A stretch of 64,000 bases of DNA from Pisaster brevispinus (taxonomy: Eukaryota > Echinodermata > Asteroidea > Forcipulatida > Asteriidae): NCBI GenBank assembly GCA_023634235.1, contig JAMKCF010000009.1, positions 1,984,001 to 2,048,000 on the forward strand, in the 5' to 3' direction. Shown here piece by piece: positions 39,535 to 51,189 of the stretch. Below the pieces are notes generated by a model. That model did no database searches. It was not told where the DNA came from and was given only the letters and a program-made list of their open reading frames with translations. The translations under genes were made by a program, and so were the position numbers. The stretch's first letter is position 1. The number at the start of each line of letters is the position of its first letter.

Positions 39535-39901
39535 CACAATAATAACAATAATATAGCGTATTTGTATAGCGCCTACTGCAGGCCAGCCTCTAAGCGCTTA
39601 AACATTCAGTATTTTTCCTGCAAGGTATTTGGGGCAATGTTTCTGAAGTATGAGACCTACTCCTTTACATAGCACCACGTAATGGTTAACAAGGTGCTGT
39701 GGCGCAATATGCAGCCAATCAAACCAGGACCACCGGGGCGAACCCCTTCTCTTTTCGATAAGTGCACTGGGTTCTTTTACGTGCGTTACACAACACACGG
39801 GGCCAACGGCTTTACGCCCCATCCGAAGGACGAAGCAATAATGGTTAAGTGTCTTGCTTAAGGACACAAGTGTCACGACCGGGACTCGAACCCACACTCT
39901 G
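39535..39901 (-). repeat. SINE-like family A, longest copy
   Basis: Read on the minus strand it starts with a box B motif (GGGTTCGAGTCCCGG), then GACACTTGTGTCCTTAAGCA, TTCGTCCTTCGGATGGGGCG and CACGTAAAAGAACCCAGTGC. It ends in a TATAGCGC / AAGCGCTT module with an AAT-rich tail (39535-39600). The polymerase III-type head and simple-sequence tail fit a tRNA-derived SINE, about 365 bp. Related copies are at 28485, 31970 and 55015. It is next to the tRNA-like SINE at 39402-39480 in the same orientation. Confidence 0.75.
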
Positions 39902-40991
39902 CCATAATATTGTCCTTTTTGCTACATTCCTCAAGTAATGCATACTAGTACTTAGCACACAAATAGGAGCCAGATGGTTTTGTTCTTCCAATCTTTGACT
40001 TGTCAACCTCTTTCTCATGGGAAGCTTGCTGTATCGGTCCCTTTCATCAATAACCCCCGGAAGGAAGACACAGGCAAGCAATGCTGGACTGGCTCCCGAA
40101 AGCGACTGCTTAACACACGCGCTTGTTGAACATTTATGAGCACTTGAAGGGCCCTTAGCACATTCGCTTTATAGATGCAAGTATTTTGATGCAGATTCAC
40201 TTTTAATAAATCATGCTTAAAGTAACCTGAAACTTCATTCAGTTAATAAACATGTGGCAAGACCCACAAAGAATGAGAAGGAATCTTCAGTTGCTCTTTG
40301 ACTTGATGCCTCTTTTGCAGGCTTCAGACCTTTATCTTGTTGCTACCATCCTTGTCTTGTCCCCTGTCAACCATATAAATTATGACTACAGATTTTAGTT
40401 GTTCCAAAAAGGGGCCTGGCTAACTTCCTTCCAGCCTGTATTTGGTGACACTAATTTGAAAAACAAGATGGCTGCACCATGCTAAATGTACTATGCCAGC
40501 CTTGAGCATGCGCATAAAATGACCTTATTAAACTGTGCCCTATTTTTGCACATTTAATTTATACAATTCCAGGGGTTATGGATGAGGGTATTCAAAGGAT
40601 AAGGCCAGATCAATAAATCCACATGAACCAGGTTGTTGCTGCATTCCATTGACCTGACAAGATGGCTGCACTATGAAAAACATCTTTGCAACCGAATATA
40701 TACATAATATTAAATTAGTCACACAAGCTTGAGTTTAATTAAGATAAGTACAACAAAATTATCCACCCAACCAAAAATTAAATAAAAAAATTAAAAACTA
40801 AAATTATAAAAATATTTTCTTTCCCTCTCATATTTGCAACTTAATCAGGCTTCACATCTGCTGTGCGCTGTTTCTGCCATGATGATCTGCACAACATGCA
40901 AGACGCATGAGTACTCAAACTTGTACTTGACATACAATGAATGCACACAAAAATGCTTATAATGTAAACAGTTTCAGACGTAAAATGGAAG

Positions 40992-41205
40992 TATTGACCC
41001 CTCGCACTAATGTCACGCGAATTGTCTGCCATGCTCGTCATTTTAGGAGTAAAAATTGCATGTAAAAATTATGGTAAGCGTGTAAATCGCTGCCTCGCCT
41101 AAAACTTGCACTATGTTTTGTTAACCACATCACAGTGACATTGACTCCTAAAATGGCGCAATCAAGATTTTTTTGTGATAATGACATCACATAAATTGGG
41201 CCATT
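40992..41205. repeat. Dispersed element, copy 2 (pair with 257-450)
   Basis: It begins TATTGACCCCTCGCACTAAT. A sub-terminal inverted pair is visible: CATTTTAGGAGTAAAAATTG near 41039 and ACATTGACTCCTAAAATGGC near 41137-41156. Motif order matches the copy at 257-450. Non-coding. Confidence 0.6.
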
Positions 41206-41921
41206 CAGAGTACTCAACATTTAAAACTGTTGACTCTCTTTCAAATCTTGTATGACCCATCCACCCACCCCAAATTTTGTTTTTTTAAATATTGACAGAC
41301 TACCCTGAACACTGAAGAACAAAGGAACACCTCAAATGAAGCAGATAATTTAGGTTAATGCTCTCCCAGCTCGGGAGTTTTTAATGGCATGTCCTGGCTT
41401 CCATTATGCAACTTCAATTATGCAAATTTTTGCAATCAAAGACAGCACAGGCATGAAAGGCGAACTGGATGAGACTGCTGGGTATTTTTCCCCTCAAAAT
41501 TTGTTTATTCTCTCTTATTCTAATTGTAAACTGAACTTCCAGTTTACGTTATTTCCTTTGACCCACCCACAATTTCGAAATAGAAATTTTCTAACATTGA
41601 TTATTCTGAATGGCCCCTTGGGTGAATATTTCAGGCTATTAACCATCGGAATGGAAGACTCACTGGAGCTGGATGATAAATTGATAAAAAAAAAATTTAA
41701 AAGACAGAAGTGAACATGTAAACAAGTTCCCTTGATGGAAATCACGAGTGTGACAAGGACAAGTAAATGACTGTGCAGTGTACCTTATCAACATGTCTAC
41801 AAACACAACCACATAATCTGGGTTCTTCTAAATGCTTTAAAAGGAAACCTTATGGGATATCATGCATGTCTCCAAAAAAAGCCATGATGACCAAGTGTAA
41901 TTGTTGACTATTTTATTTTTA

Positions 41922-42288
41922 TAAAGCGCTGACCTATGTAGATCAGACTGAAGTAAGAAAAATTTCATGCCTGAACAGAGTGCATATTTCGTTTGTTTAA
42001 AATTTGTTCGGTAGTGGAAACTATGCCCATTGTCATGGGTGCTCGACAAATCTCAATTCATTTCCAAATGCAGGTTTCCATCCACTGTGCTACAATTATC
42101 ACAGGAAATTACTCTCATGAATTCTCCCTTCTTCATGGTGGCATCAGACAGGCATGATATTTGGTCCTCGGGAAAAAAAAAGGAGGAATATTTCATCGAG
42201 TACAAAATAAGCGCTGACCTACGTAGATGAGACTTGAGTAAGAAGAATTTCATTCCCTGATCAGAGTGTGCATTTTGTTTGTTTAAAA
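41922..42288. repeat. Local direct duplication of about 80 bp
   Basis: AAGCGCTGACCTATGTAGAT to GTTTGTTTAAAATTTGTT (41922-42003) recurs as AAGCGCTGACCTACGTAGAT to GTTTGTTTAAAATTGTT at 42208-42288, same orientation, roughly 85 percent alike by eye. The 200 bp between are unrelated. It is a segmental duplication or two copies of an element. Confidence 0.75.
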
Positions 42289-43468
42289 TTGTTATGTTAA
42301 TCAAAGGGAGAGTGCCATGACAGGCACCCAGCCTGCTCACCGCTCTACGCACACTGGCAACACACATTCACTGTACCCACATAAGTAGTCTATTTCAACA
42401 TGTACGGTAATCCAATCTGATCTTCGATTCCGGCTGTGCTATAATTGGACTACGCGCCATCTACGCGGTTTTAAATCCCCATGGTGTGAGATTGTAGACC
42501 CACTGTATGCAATCAGACATGGGCCTCTCGACACAACGCCCCTCACTTTAGGCAGTGGGCAGGACCTTCACTCGTGACAGAGACGCTGTCAAGCAACGCG
42601 CGAGGGACAAACTACCTTTTACAAAGTCAATGTGAACTGTGTACACTGTTCAATAGTGCGCATGACCAATATGAGCCGGCTAAGGTCTTCCAGGTATTCT
42701 TCACTTTTGATAAATTGCCAAAAATGGTCAAACCACAGGCAAAAACAATTTTGCTAACAAAAGGCGTTATCAGTGCCAAAACTTAACTTTGTATTTCTAG
42801 CGGTTTTTGAGGTGCTCGTTGCCATTTATCATTATTTGGCACCATTTACAGTATGTGGTTTTTATATATCTTATTTGAAAGATTCTGATGAAGAAAATAA
42901 TACAGGAGGAACTGAGCTTGAATGGGCCACCCCAAACCCCATCTAAATGCTATCATAAACCTAGGCTCAAAGAAGTGGGTAAGCAAAATTCCCTCATTAT
43001 ATTTGTAAAACAAATTGATATCATATATTCCTTGTTTTATCTTTGTACCTATAAATTTACAACACAGCCTTTGATCAAAATTTTTCCCGAAAAATTTTCA
43101 TGCTATAATTTTCTCAATTTTCCACTCTTGTAAAAATCCTACTTTGCACATTATTTGATGTTATTCTACAATATTTTCTTTTTTACAGGGAAATCCACTC
43201 TTCAGCTATCACCAGAGCGTCCGTCATTGAATTTCGACTCCAAGTTCTCGCGTTACTCCGGACTGTATATCATCAGAGTAAATAAATCTGACCCTTCGAG
43301 ATAAGAATGGGGAAGACCATTGTTGCGCATGCATACAGCTATCTCCATAGTCGATGAACGGAGTGCGTAAAGTGTAAAGTCATACCAGGAACACACAAAG
43401 GCATGTTCCGAGTGTAGAATGTAAGCAAACTGCATACATCATAACATGGCCCAGTTTTAGGGCTCTTC

Positions 43469-43541
43469 TTACCGCTGAATTCTGCGCTTGCAATCCTCAT
43501 TCTTCACTTAATACAGGGCAAGCGCTGAATTTCTGCGCTAG
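43469..43541. mobile_element. Short hairpin element related to the outer hairpin at 7373-7622
   Basis: CTTACCGCTGAATTCTGCGC at 43469 and its imperfect inverted partner at 43518-43541 flank a 25-bp spacer. The arm matches the arms at 7373-7398 and 7597-7622 (shared core GAATTCTGCGCTT). No reading frame. It is a short inverted-repeat element of the same family without an inner insertion. Confidence 0.55.
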
Positions 43542-44407
43542 CTGTGTTATAGGCAAAGAATGCCTAGTATCGTTGAGTATGAACGCACACTAGTAAATAT
43601 TCCCTGCTAGCCTTTTAAATATACATGTACTTTACATAAAAGCGGAACTCCCTGTTCCCGTAAGCACCGATTCTTTAAAAAAAGGTCTACATGGAGGCGA
43701 CATTAAAAAAAAATAAAAAAATTGCACTAAACAGCAGACTTATATATGCAGTTAGTGCAAAAAGCTACAGGGGTGTGCAGGTGTGTGACATATATATACA
43801 CATGTATACTGGACCGGACAACTATTTTGTGCACATTCTTCAGATTCAAAACAATGACAAATGTTTACATGTTTACAAAAATAAAAGAGTATAAGTTTCA
43901 TCCAGTGTCATCAACTAACATCATGTTTGTACTCTGTATGTTTACCCAAACACATGTACAGGTAGATATGGGAGGTTTAACTACCTACATGTATAGAAGC
44001 AGAGTAAAATAACATAGCCCAAATGCAAATGGCAAGCTTTTTTTAGTGTAAACAACGGAGGGAACAGCACGATTTTATTGTCAACACGATAAAGATACCC
44101 TGCCTGTCTTGGGTGTAAGAAGTAAGAACCATCCACTCCTCAAGGAGACAGGCAAATGTTTGTCTCTATCAGAATCAAGTCTGTTGCTAACTAAGTCTGG
44201 GCTGAGCATGCATACGTCTCAGACATCCTTGAATCAATGTGTGGCAATCTTGCTTCTAATTTATTTTATTTTTTTGGTGCAGCACTTTAATCAGGCACAG
44301 AAATATAAAGAGGATACTTCATAGAATGAAATAATGCCCAATTTTATCATGATAAATGTATGCCAGTTAAACACAGGATGGCCACAGTTAGCAAAAAAGA
44401 ATGTTAG

Positions 44408-44650
44408 CAGGGCTTGAATACATATAACACTGGCCCGCAGGCGCCTGAGGCCAGTGATTTCTGCTTTGGGCCAGTAAACTCAGGAACGGAAAAGCCCGGC
44501 TGTTTTGTGTTTTTCAATTGAATAATAACACCTGATCTCTGTATTATTATCTTCAATTAACAACAAATGATGATCGAATGTTGACTTTGAGTCTGGTAAA
44601 TATCTTTCAGTTCTGTCGAGTATCAAAGTACACTCGCCTATAGGACTAAG
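44408..44650. mobile_element. Inverted-repeat element family CAGGGCTCAAATTTT, copy 2 (truncated)
   Basis: It starts CAGGGCTTGAATAC and continues with GGCCAGTGATTTCTGC, GGGCCAGTAAACTCAGGAAC, CCCGGCTGTTTTGTG and TTTTCAATTGAATAATAACA, in the order seen at 26328-26742. The right terminal repeat was not found, so the copy looks truncated or decayed. Confidence 0.65.
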
Positions 44651-46030
44651 GACTAAGGACTAAAATAGAACAGTTTATGCCCTATATGCTAAACTTCGTA
44701 GAAATGTCTTTACTACTAGACCACCAAGCGTACCCTGCGACAAGAGGCCAGTTGAATCCTGTAAATGGCAGCAGGCAATTACCAACATTTTTGTTTAAAT
44801 TGTGTTTTCAAATCAACAGACAGGAATGAATGAACCCCTACTAAACCCAACAATGTTCCGTTCCTTTAATCATGCTGAACCATATTAATGGAGCATGTAT
44901 ATTAAACATCACATTATATCTGATATCTTACAATTATAGTCATTATATTAAATGTGGTTTAAGAATGTGTATATACAGTTCAGCCATCCATGAAGTTGAG
45001 ACCACGCAGTGGATGTTACATGAAATCATCTTACTCCATGCCAGTGCTCCATGAATGTAATATAATTAGCCAACCAGAGCGCATCCAGAAATACTCAAGC
45101 TAATGGAACACACAGATCATAATTTAGCAAAACAAAAGTCAGTTCAAAAACCTGGTTTGCTTTTACTTATTTGCTTCGAAAGCAGTTGATTTTAAGGTAA
45201 ATAATGTAAGCACAGATTAGTTCCATGTTTTTGATTTCTTCAATTTGTAAAATGGTCGGCTTAGTCAACAATACAGAATTATGTGCATTTTAAAATGTTA
45301 CTTTAAAAACGATATCTTTCCCAAACTAACTCATGAGATGGCTTTTAATCCACAACGAATTACAATTATTCATGAGGGACCCGGTCTTGCAAATTACTAT
45401 TCCATTTTTTCCACAACCTTACTCATCCCCTATATCCCTGCTTTCGATTTGACCTCAGATAATCTCATTTCGTCCATTAAATTCTGCCAGATTTTTCCAC
45501 GATTTTTTCCTCCCCCTGAGGTGGGGGACCCAATGGAATTCCCATTAATAATGTTGTCCCATGGAACAGGGTCGCCTGCATGGCATTTGCCAGGCAGCGT
45601 ACCACCACACTCAGGGTCAAACACACCAGGAGAAACATGAAGAGTACATCATAATTTGACTCATTACAAAATGTGCTGTGAATGCATTCCTGTAATACCA
45701 GCCGCACAGGAACTGCTAATGGGCTGTGTTTATCAAAGAAAATGTTAATGGCGTCTTTGGGTACCCCGATAGTGTATGTGTAACATATTCAAGTACTTGT
45801 ACAGGGCGTGTACGTTCTGTGTGCGGCTCACAACATAAACAGCTCAACAGATCTGCATGCCCTACATCCATCCCTTACAGAGTACATAGTGCAACATAAT
45901 TTTTGGAAAACTTCAAATTAACATGAAACATATATGTACAGCATTCTCCTTTAGTGGTACGATGGCCAAATACCAGTTAAAACCCCCTGAGGACGAGGCA
46001 AAATTCACACCAAGTGGCCCGGCTATTCTA

Positions 46031-46256
46031 GTTCAGTGTTGAAAAGCATCCCTTTTCATTTGAATTATATGGACTGTTCAGTGTTGAAAAGCATCCCTTT
46101 TCATTTGAATTATATGGACTGTTCAGTGTTGAAAAGCATCCCTTTTCATTTGAATTATATGGACTGTTCAGTGTTGAAAAGCATCCCTTTTCATTCGAAT
46201 TATATGAACTGTTCAGTGTTGAAAAGCATCCCTTTTCATTTGAATTAATATGGACT
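46031..46256. repeat. 45-bp minisatellite, five units
   Basis: Four exact-length 45-bp units (starting GTTCAGTGTTGAAAAGCATC) plus a fifth with one extra A, nearly identical to one another. Because 45 is a multiple of three, both strands stay open (a 15-residue repeat such as SIPFHLNYMDCSVLK on plus). No family match is known to me and the frames do not extend into spliced coding sequence, so I treat it as a non-coding array in PLC beta intron 1. Confidence 0.9.
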
Positions 46257-46924
46257 GTTGAAAAAGCTGACGGACCAGTGTAATGACAAGCCAACTGGTC
46301 CTGCTGGCTAGTCACTGAAAAAGTTAAGGGCTTGAACCCTGATGTAAAGCACAATGCTGGTACAACACACAGCATGTGACTGTGTACAACAAGTACAAAT
46401 GAATAATTTCACACACAGGAGCTAGCAAAAAACAAAAAACAATGTGGGGTATGGATTTTTACGCACACTATGGATATGGATAATACGAGTTGGACATGTT
46501 CATAACGGTTACGAATTTAGTGAATGCTGAATGAAGTTCCAGCGTAAATACTGCACACGTATGTACAATGTACCTGTAGGCAGTATCACACTGGTATTGA
46601 TTAGGAAATGTGCCAATATGATTTTATGCAGTGTGTGACAGACACGGTACATTATGAAGCATACAACATTGGATCACGTAGACAGAATACAGCAATCAAT
46701 TTGCAGAGTACATGCACACAAAAAACCTGTAATGAGTCAGTTAATTATATTGTGTATTATATGCAAAATAATGCATTCAAATTGATGGAATATCAATTCA
46801 GTTATTCCTGCCAATAAATTCACACACATACATGCATAAATGTATAATGTACATATAACAGCACACTGTAGATAACTCCAAGTGACAATCATGTGCTACT
46901 TTCATCATGAGAGGGCAAGGCCAA

Positions 46925-47057
46925 TTTCGTTTTGCAAAGGGCACTTCCATTGGAAAATCTTAAAGTCTATGGGAAATTTTTTAAGGGGCACCAAGGCCAA
47001 GACATGGGGCAACAGAGGCCATAGCCTCCGTGGCCTTCATGTAATTCCAGGCCTGTA
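46925..47057 (+). repeat. Dispersed repeat with CAGGCCTG end, plus-strand copy 1
   Basis: It runs from TTTTGCAAAGGGCACTTCCA through GGGGCACCAAGGCCAAGACA and GCCTCCGTGGCCTTCATG to CCAGGCCTG. The motif order matches 52205-52337 and the inverted copy at 23521-23660. Confidence 0.65.
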
Positions 47058-47238
47058 ATGGGTAGGCACTTGTCTATACATTGTATCTTGTGTTCATTTT
47101 TGTATCCATCACAAACATCTTCGACCAATCATGATGATGCGCCGGCGTCATACAAGATCAAATTTGCTCTGACGCATACACAAGCATTTTAAACGCACCC
47201 CAGTAATGTTGGGAGAGAATTGCAAGGAACATGTACCT

Positions 47239-47427
47239 GGGCCCTGTTTCGTAAGCACAAAACGTAGCTCAGGGCAAGAAAATAATGCTTAACAGAATAA
47301 AGTAACCAGCCAAAATCCTGTTTAACATGTATCATCTGTGACTGGTATCCTGCTCATTTTTGCTTCGCAGGAATTTTTGTTGCAATTTGTTTCTGCTTAT
47401 TAAAAGCAGCTCTATGAAATTGGGCCC
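47239..47427. mobile_element. MITE-like element with GGGCCC ends
   Basis: The ends GGGCCCTGTTTCGTAAGCA and, on the opposite strand, GGGCCCAATTTCATAGAGC are similar inverted repeats. The interior has AGCACAAAA, AAGAAAATAATGCTTAACAG and ATTTTTGCTTCGCAGGAATT. A solitary end, TGAAATTGGGCCCAGTTGCC, is at about 31049-31069. No coding capacity. The type is familiar to me from marine invertebrate DNA, but this was not verified. Confidence 0.6.
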
Positions 47428-47776
47428 TGTACATTACCGCAGATTAGTCCAAAATGTGTTGTCTTTACAACTACAGGTGAACATGCCAATTATGATTCAA
47501 TTAAAATGTTAATTTCTTAACTGTTTGCCTAGGTGCAAAAGGTCCACAAATGAATCTTCAAGTAATGCAAATAAAACTAACCCATACAACATGTACATTG
47601 TACACATTGTAACATAAACACGTACATGTTACCTGCAGAAAAATGGGAGTAATTTAAGGAATCCAGTGTACATAAAACCCTCTGGTAAAGTAAGAACTAA
47701 AGAAGGGTCCACTCTAAAAAGTCCTGATCCACTCAAATCAGGCCAAGATTATGTACCGCCATTCTGCCGGGTTTTC

Positions 47777-47777
<1 letters not shown>

Positions 47778-47860
<83 letters not shown>
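47778..47860. repeat. CAAT tetranucleotide microsatellite
   Basis: About 20 uninterrupted CAAT units. The pure tract creates an open frame reading INQS repeats from 47666 to 47959, which is an artefact of the repeat. Uninterrupted length makes it likely to be polymorphic. Confidence 0.95.
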
Positions 47861-47861
<1 letters not shown>

Positions 47862-50800
47862 TTAGTAAATATATAAGGCGCCAATCCAACATTCGTCAGA
47901 CAAAGAATACGTCAGATTTAAGAGAAGTTTTGATATTTGTAGGAGACTGTCTGATTTAGGGTAGATTCTTCCACATCCTGGGTGCAGCGATGGAAAAGGC
48001 ACGAACCCCCAATGGAATGAAAAAGACCACATTATTTAGTGTCAGCCTTGTATTGTTTAGACCATTCATGGGTGTGTTTGATAGAGCAGTCAGGATAATT
48101 TAGGATTCTTTTCAGGGAAACTCTGCACATTGGCATCAACTTTTATCAGGCGTCCATACGGAGAAACCTCCATATCATTTTGGGTATTAGCCATTTTTAT
48201 TTCGAGACAAAGTTGAATTACCATCTGCAGTTAAGCAACCAGAGGTAAACATCAAAGAGATATGAACAACGCAGACTGTGGAAGGTCACTTTAGACGGCC
48301 TGGTACATTAGATTCCTGGAGTTTTTTTTATGAGAAGACTAGTCAGACATGGTTGACATTTCTCCCTGTGTGTAAATATACATGTTGCTTGTGTAAGCTC
48401 GTGATTGCATTTTACATACATTCATTACAAAGCGCACACTCGATAAACAAAATAATGAACGTTGCAAAATAAGGAAGGAAAACCAAGGGGTTATTTGAGT
48501 CTCATCGACACACTGCTTGGTGCTCTGTGATTACGCTAGCTTCTCTTTCCAAAATATAGAAAACAATGGGCATGATCTAGATCTAGAATAGTCAAAATAA
48601 TGAACATTGCAACATCAGGATATAATGGGATCATTAGAGTTTTAGAGATAGCCTAAGATGGAGGCAGAATAGCGGGGCTGTCTGAAGTTTTCAAGATTTC
48701 ATTTTCATGGTCACAAAAAGAGTACAATGAGGGTATAAAGAGGACAGTACAACTTTAAAAGGTATGTTGCAAATGCTGGCATTTCTACACAAGAATCAAG
48801 AAAGGAAACACACAAATTGGGAGAAAAATACTGAGTCGATGGCAGGCATCTGGGGATCTTAAAAAGTAATAGTGTCGAATGTTGAAATGTTTGGATTTAT
48901 CCCTTAACATTTCTGCTAGTATTATTGTACATTTTTTTCTTATATTTTGTTTTACTACAAATACCAATAGGAAGCTAAAGTAAAGAATAATATGAGCATG
49001 CTATAAAGCAAAGTATAATATGAACATCTTATTCGATCGCGAGTGTGTGTACGCAGTATCAGACTTTTAAATTCTTTCTACACACAGTGTACATTTTATT
49101 TGTTATGTGTACAATTTACACGAATATGAGCTTTCGATATAATTTATTATCTGTTCTGATGATGTTTGTGTGTGTTACTGACAAAGGTCTAGTTTGTTTA
49201 GTGGACGGTCCATGTAGGGATCAAAAGTGGTACCCTACCCCCATCCTTAACCACTGACCTTCTCTGTCATGTCTGCACACATGTTCCATCCCAACTTTAG
49301 AATCGTCCCAACTATCGGTGCTACAGTTGGGATGGCCCAACTAGGCCTACAGCTGGGACTGCTTGATAGAGATCAGGAGACTGGTACGTACATGTAGATG
49401 ATTACAATAAATGGGCCTCTTATGTTTTTTTTAATCCTCTCAAGCTTCTCTCGGCTTACAGCGGGACTCATTCTTGATGCACAGCAAATTCTCTCATGGT
49501 AAAACTTGCGAAAAACTTAAGAATCAATTGTTTCTCCATCACGACATACTACAAGACTGAATATAATAAGCAGTGTTATGACCATCCAATGTAATGACAG
49601 ACCGCTAGTGACATATCTCTGGTTCCCAGCTAAACTTGATGTAAAGGTCGAAACAGTAAAACTCCACAGTGGCAAGTACAATAAAGACCTTGATAATCAA
49701 GGCCAGTCAACATAATCAGTCAAAAAGTAGTTTCTGTTTCATAGTGCTTTTATTTCTACATAGTACAGAAAGAAGAATTGTCTCCTTGTTCATCAAGAAA
49801 GTATGTATTTTATGAACGGTGAGTACCATTGTATTTATGAACAGCAAGTATCAAATTTCAATCTAAATACCTTCATAATGTGCACGTACTGTACATGTTT
49901 AGCAAAGGCGTGCCCATACCTGCACTTGTCTCCCATTAAAATGCTTTCAATGCAGCACAAGCTGTAAATGTCAATGTCATTAAAACAGAGAGATCTCAAT
50001 TCCCCCATTTCAACCAATGACAGCCGAACCTTGTCTGGTGAAACCTGCAGATGTGCACTTTCAACAAAATAACGAACAGACTAAACAGGGTATCTCTATG
50101 CGTTTGTTTTTAATAGAGGCAGCTTGCTGTTGTTTTTTGTGCTAATCAGTTTTAATTGCAGCACAGCAGCTAAAATAAAATAAAAAATAAACGGCGAATA
50201 TAAATGAAAGTTCCTCTCACACTTGATTCAGGACTACTGGCAGAAATGTTGCTTGTTTGTTTACTTGTGATTGCAAGTCCTGCAGTCTAACCACTGGACC
50301 AATCCGAGCACTGTCCAACAACCATGCGGTCATTTGGTAAATAGAAAACTTTGACAGGCAGCTGTCAGAACTCAGTCATTTCACACATTCGCAGAGGCTC
50401 AAAATGCTGAGAAGGCTTACACGTTTCAATCACCGATCCATCGGGCTCCGCCCCATCAAAAACTTTGCCCATCACGACCACAACAGTGCACCCAAAAATC
50501 AAACAAAAGGTTGACAAGTTAGAAACCCTGCTATATAATGTACGCAAACTGCAGCCATGTGGATTGCCTTGTTGTATCGCATTATGAGGCGTGTTAGGAG
50601 ACGCAATTGTCAAACTCATGAGTGCCCTCATTGGTGCTGTTGACAGACAGCTGCTATGGTGGGTGGGGCTTTATGAATCAATGGATCGGTCTATTACACC
50701 TTTACTGCCCAAACAGTTACACACCTCACAAATCACATCACCCCTTGTCCTGGGTAATGGGGCTACAAGAAGAAAGTATTTAAGATAAAAACTCAGGGGA

Positions 50801-51105
50801 GCTGAAGGTAGAAATTGATATTCCTCTTAAAACAGTCTAGATTGAGAGAAACATGCACCAGACACGGAGATCCAAAAAGATGCAGTACATGGAATAAAGC
50901 TGTTGGAGTGACTTTTTGTTCTACATCTCAGTAAAGCAAGACTGTATGGGTGAGATGAAGCAGAAAGCCTGGTTTCAAACTCAAACATCCTTTTTCTTTT
51001 TGTTGTGAATTGCATCAAGACAACTGTGCGACATGCTTTGGAGAAAACGATTGTTAGTATTACGATAAAAATAAAGCAGGACACAGTTAACTAAAATGGC
51101 CATAC

Positions 51106-51189
51106 CTCATCATAACGATCAAAGGATGCTCCGTTTAGTAGGCCATCAGGGACAGTTATCTGCCACTGGAAGTCATACAATTTAGCCAT
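51106..51189 (-). CDS. PLCB4: Phospholipase C beta 4-like, first coding exon (residues 1-28)
   Basis: This exon encodes the N-terminus of a PLC beta, the Gq-activated enzyme that splits PIP2 into IP3 and diacylglycerol at the plasma membrane. The 28 codons read MAKLYDFQWQ, then a run ending ASFDRYDE. This matches the vertebrate PLCB4 start (MAKPYEFNWQ, with FDRYEE at the same place), quoted from memory. The ATG is at 51189-51187 in a strong context (A at -3, G at +4). The same frame upstream carries TGA and TAA stops within the exon, so this is the first in-frame Met. The exon ends in phase 0 at GATGAG followed by a GT donor at 51105-51104. The next exon, 29.3 kb away, joins in frame. No catalytic residues are expected here; the segment precedes and enters the PH domain. 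The assignment to PLCB4/norpA rather than PLCB1-3 rests on this start and on the next two exons. Confidence 0.9.

Larger units (their letters stand above)
21813..51105 (-). other. PLC beta intron 1 (29.3 kb)
   Basis: This large first intron separates residues 28 and 29 of PLC beta. It is filled with dispersed short repeats, listed individually, and contains no exon that I recognise on either strand. Long first introns often carry enhancers or alternative promoters, but I cannot point to a particular element from the sequence alone. Stretches with nothing distinctive include about 29300-31900, 32600-35600, 37000-38300 and 48000-51000. Confidence 0.75.

Noticed and set aside
47666..47959. INQS repeat protein
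   Set aside because: It is the translation of a pure CAAT microsatellite with unrelated flanks.
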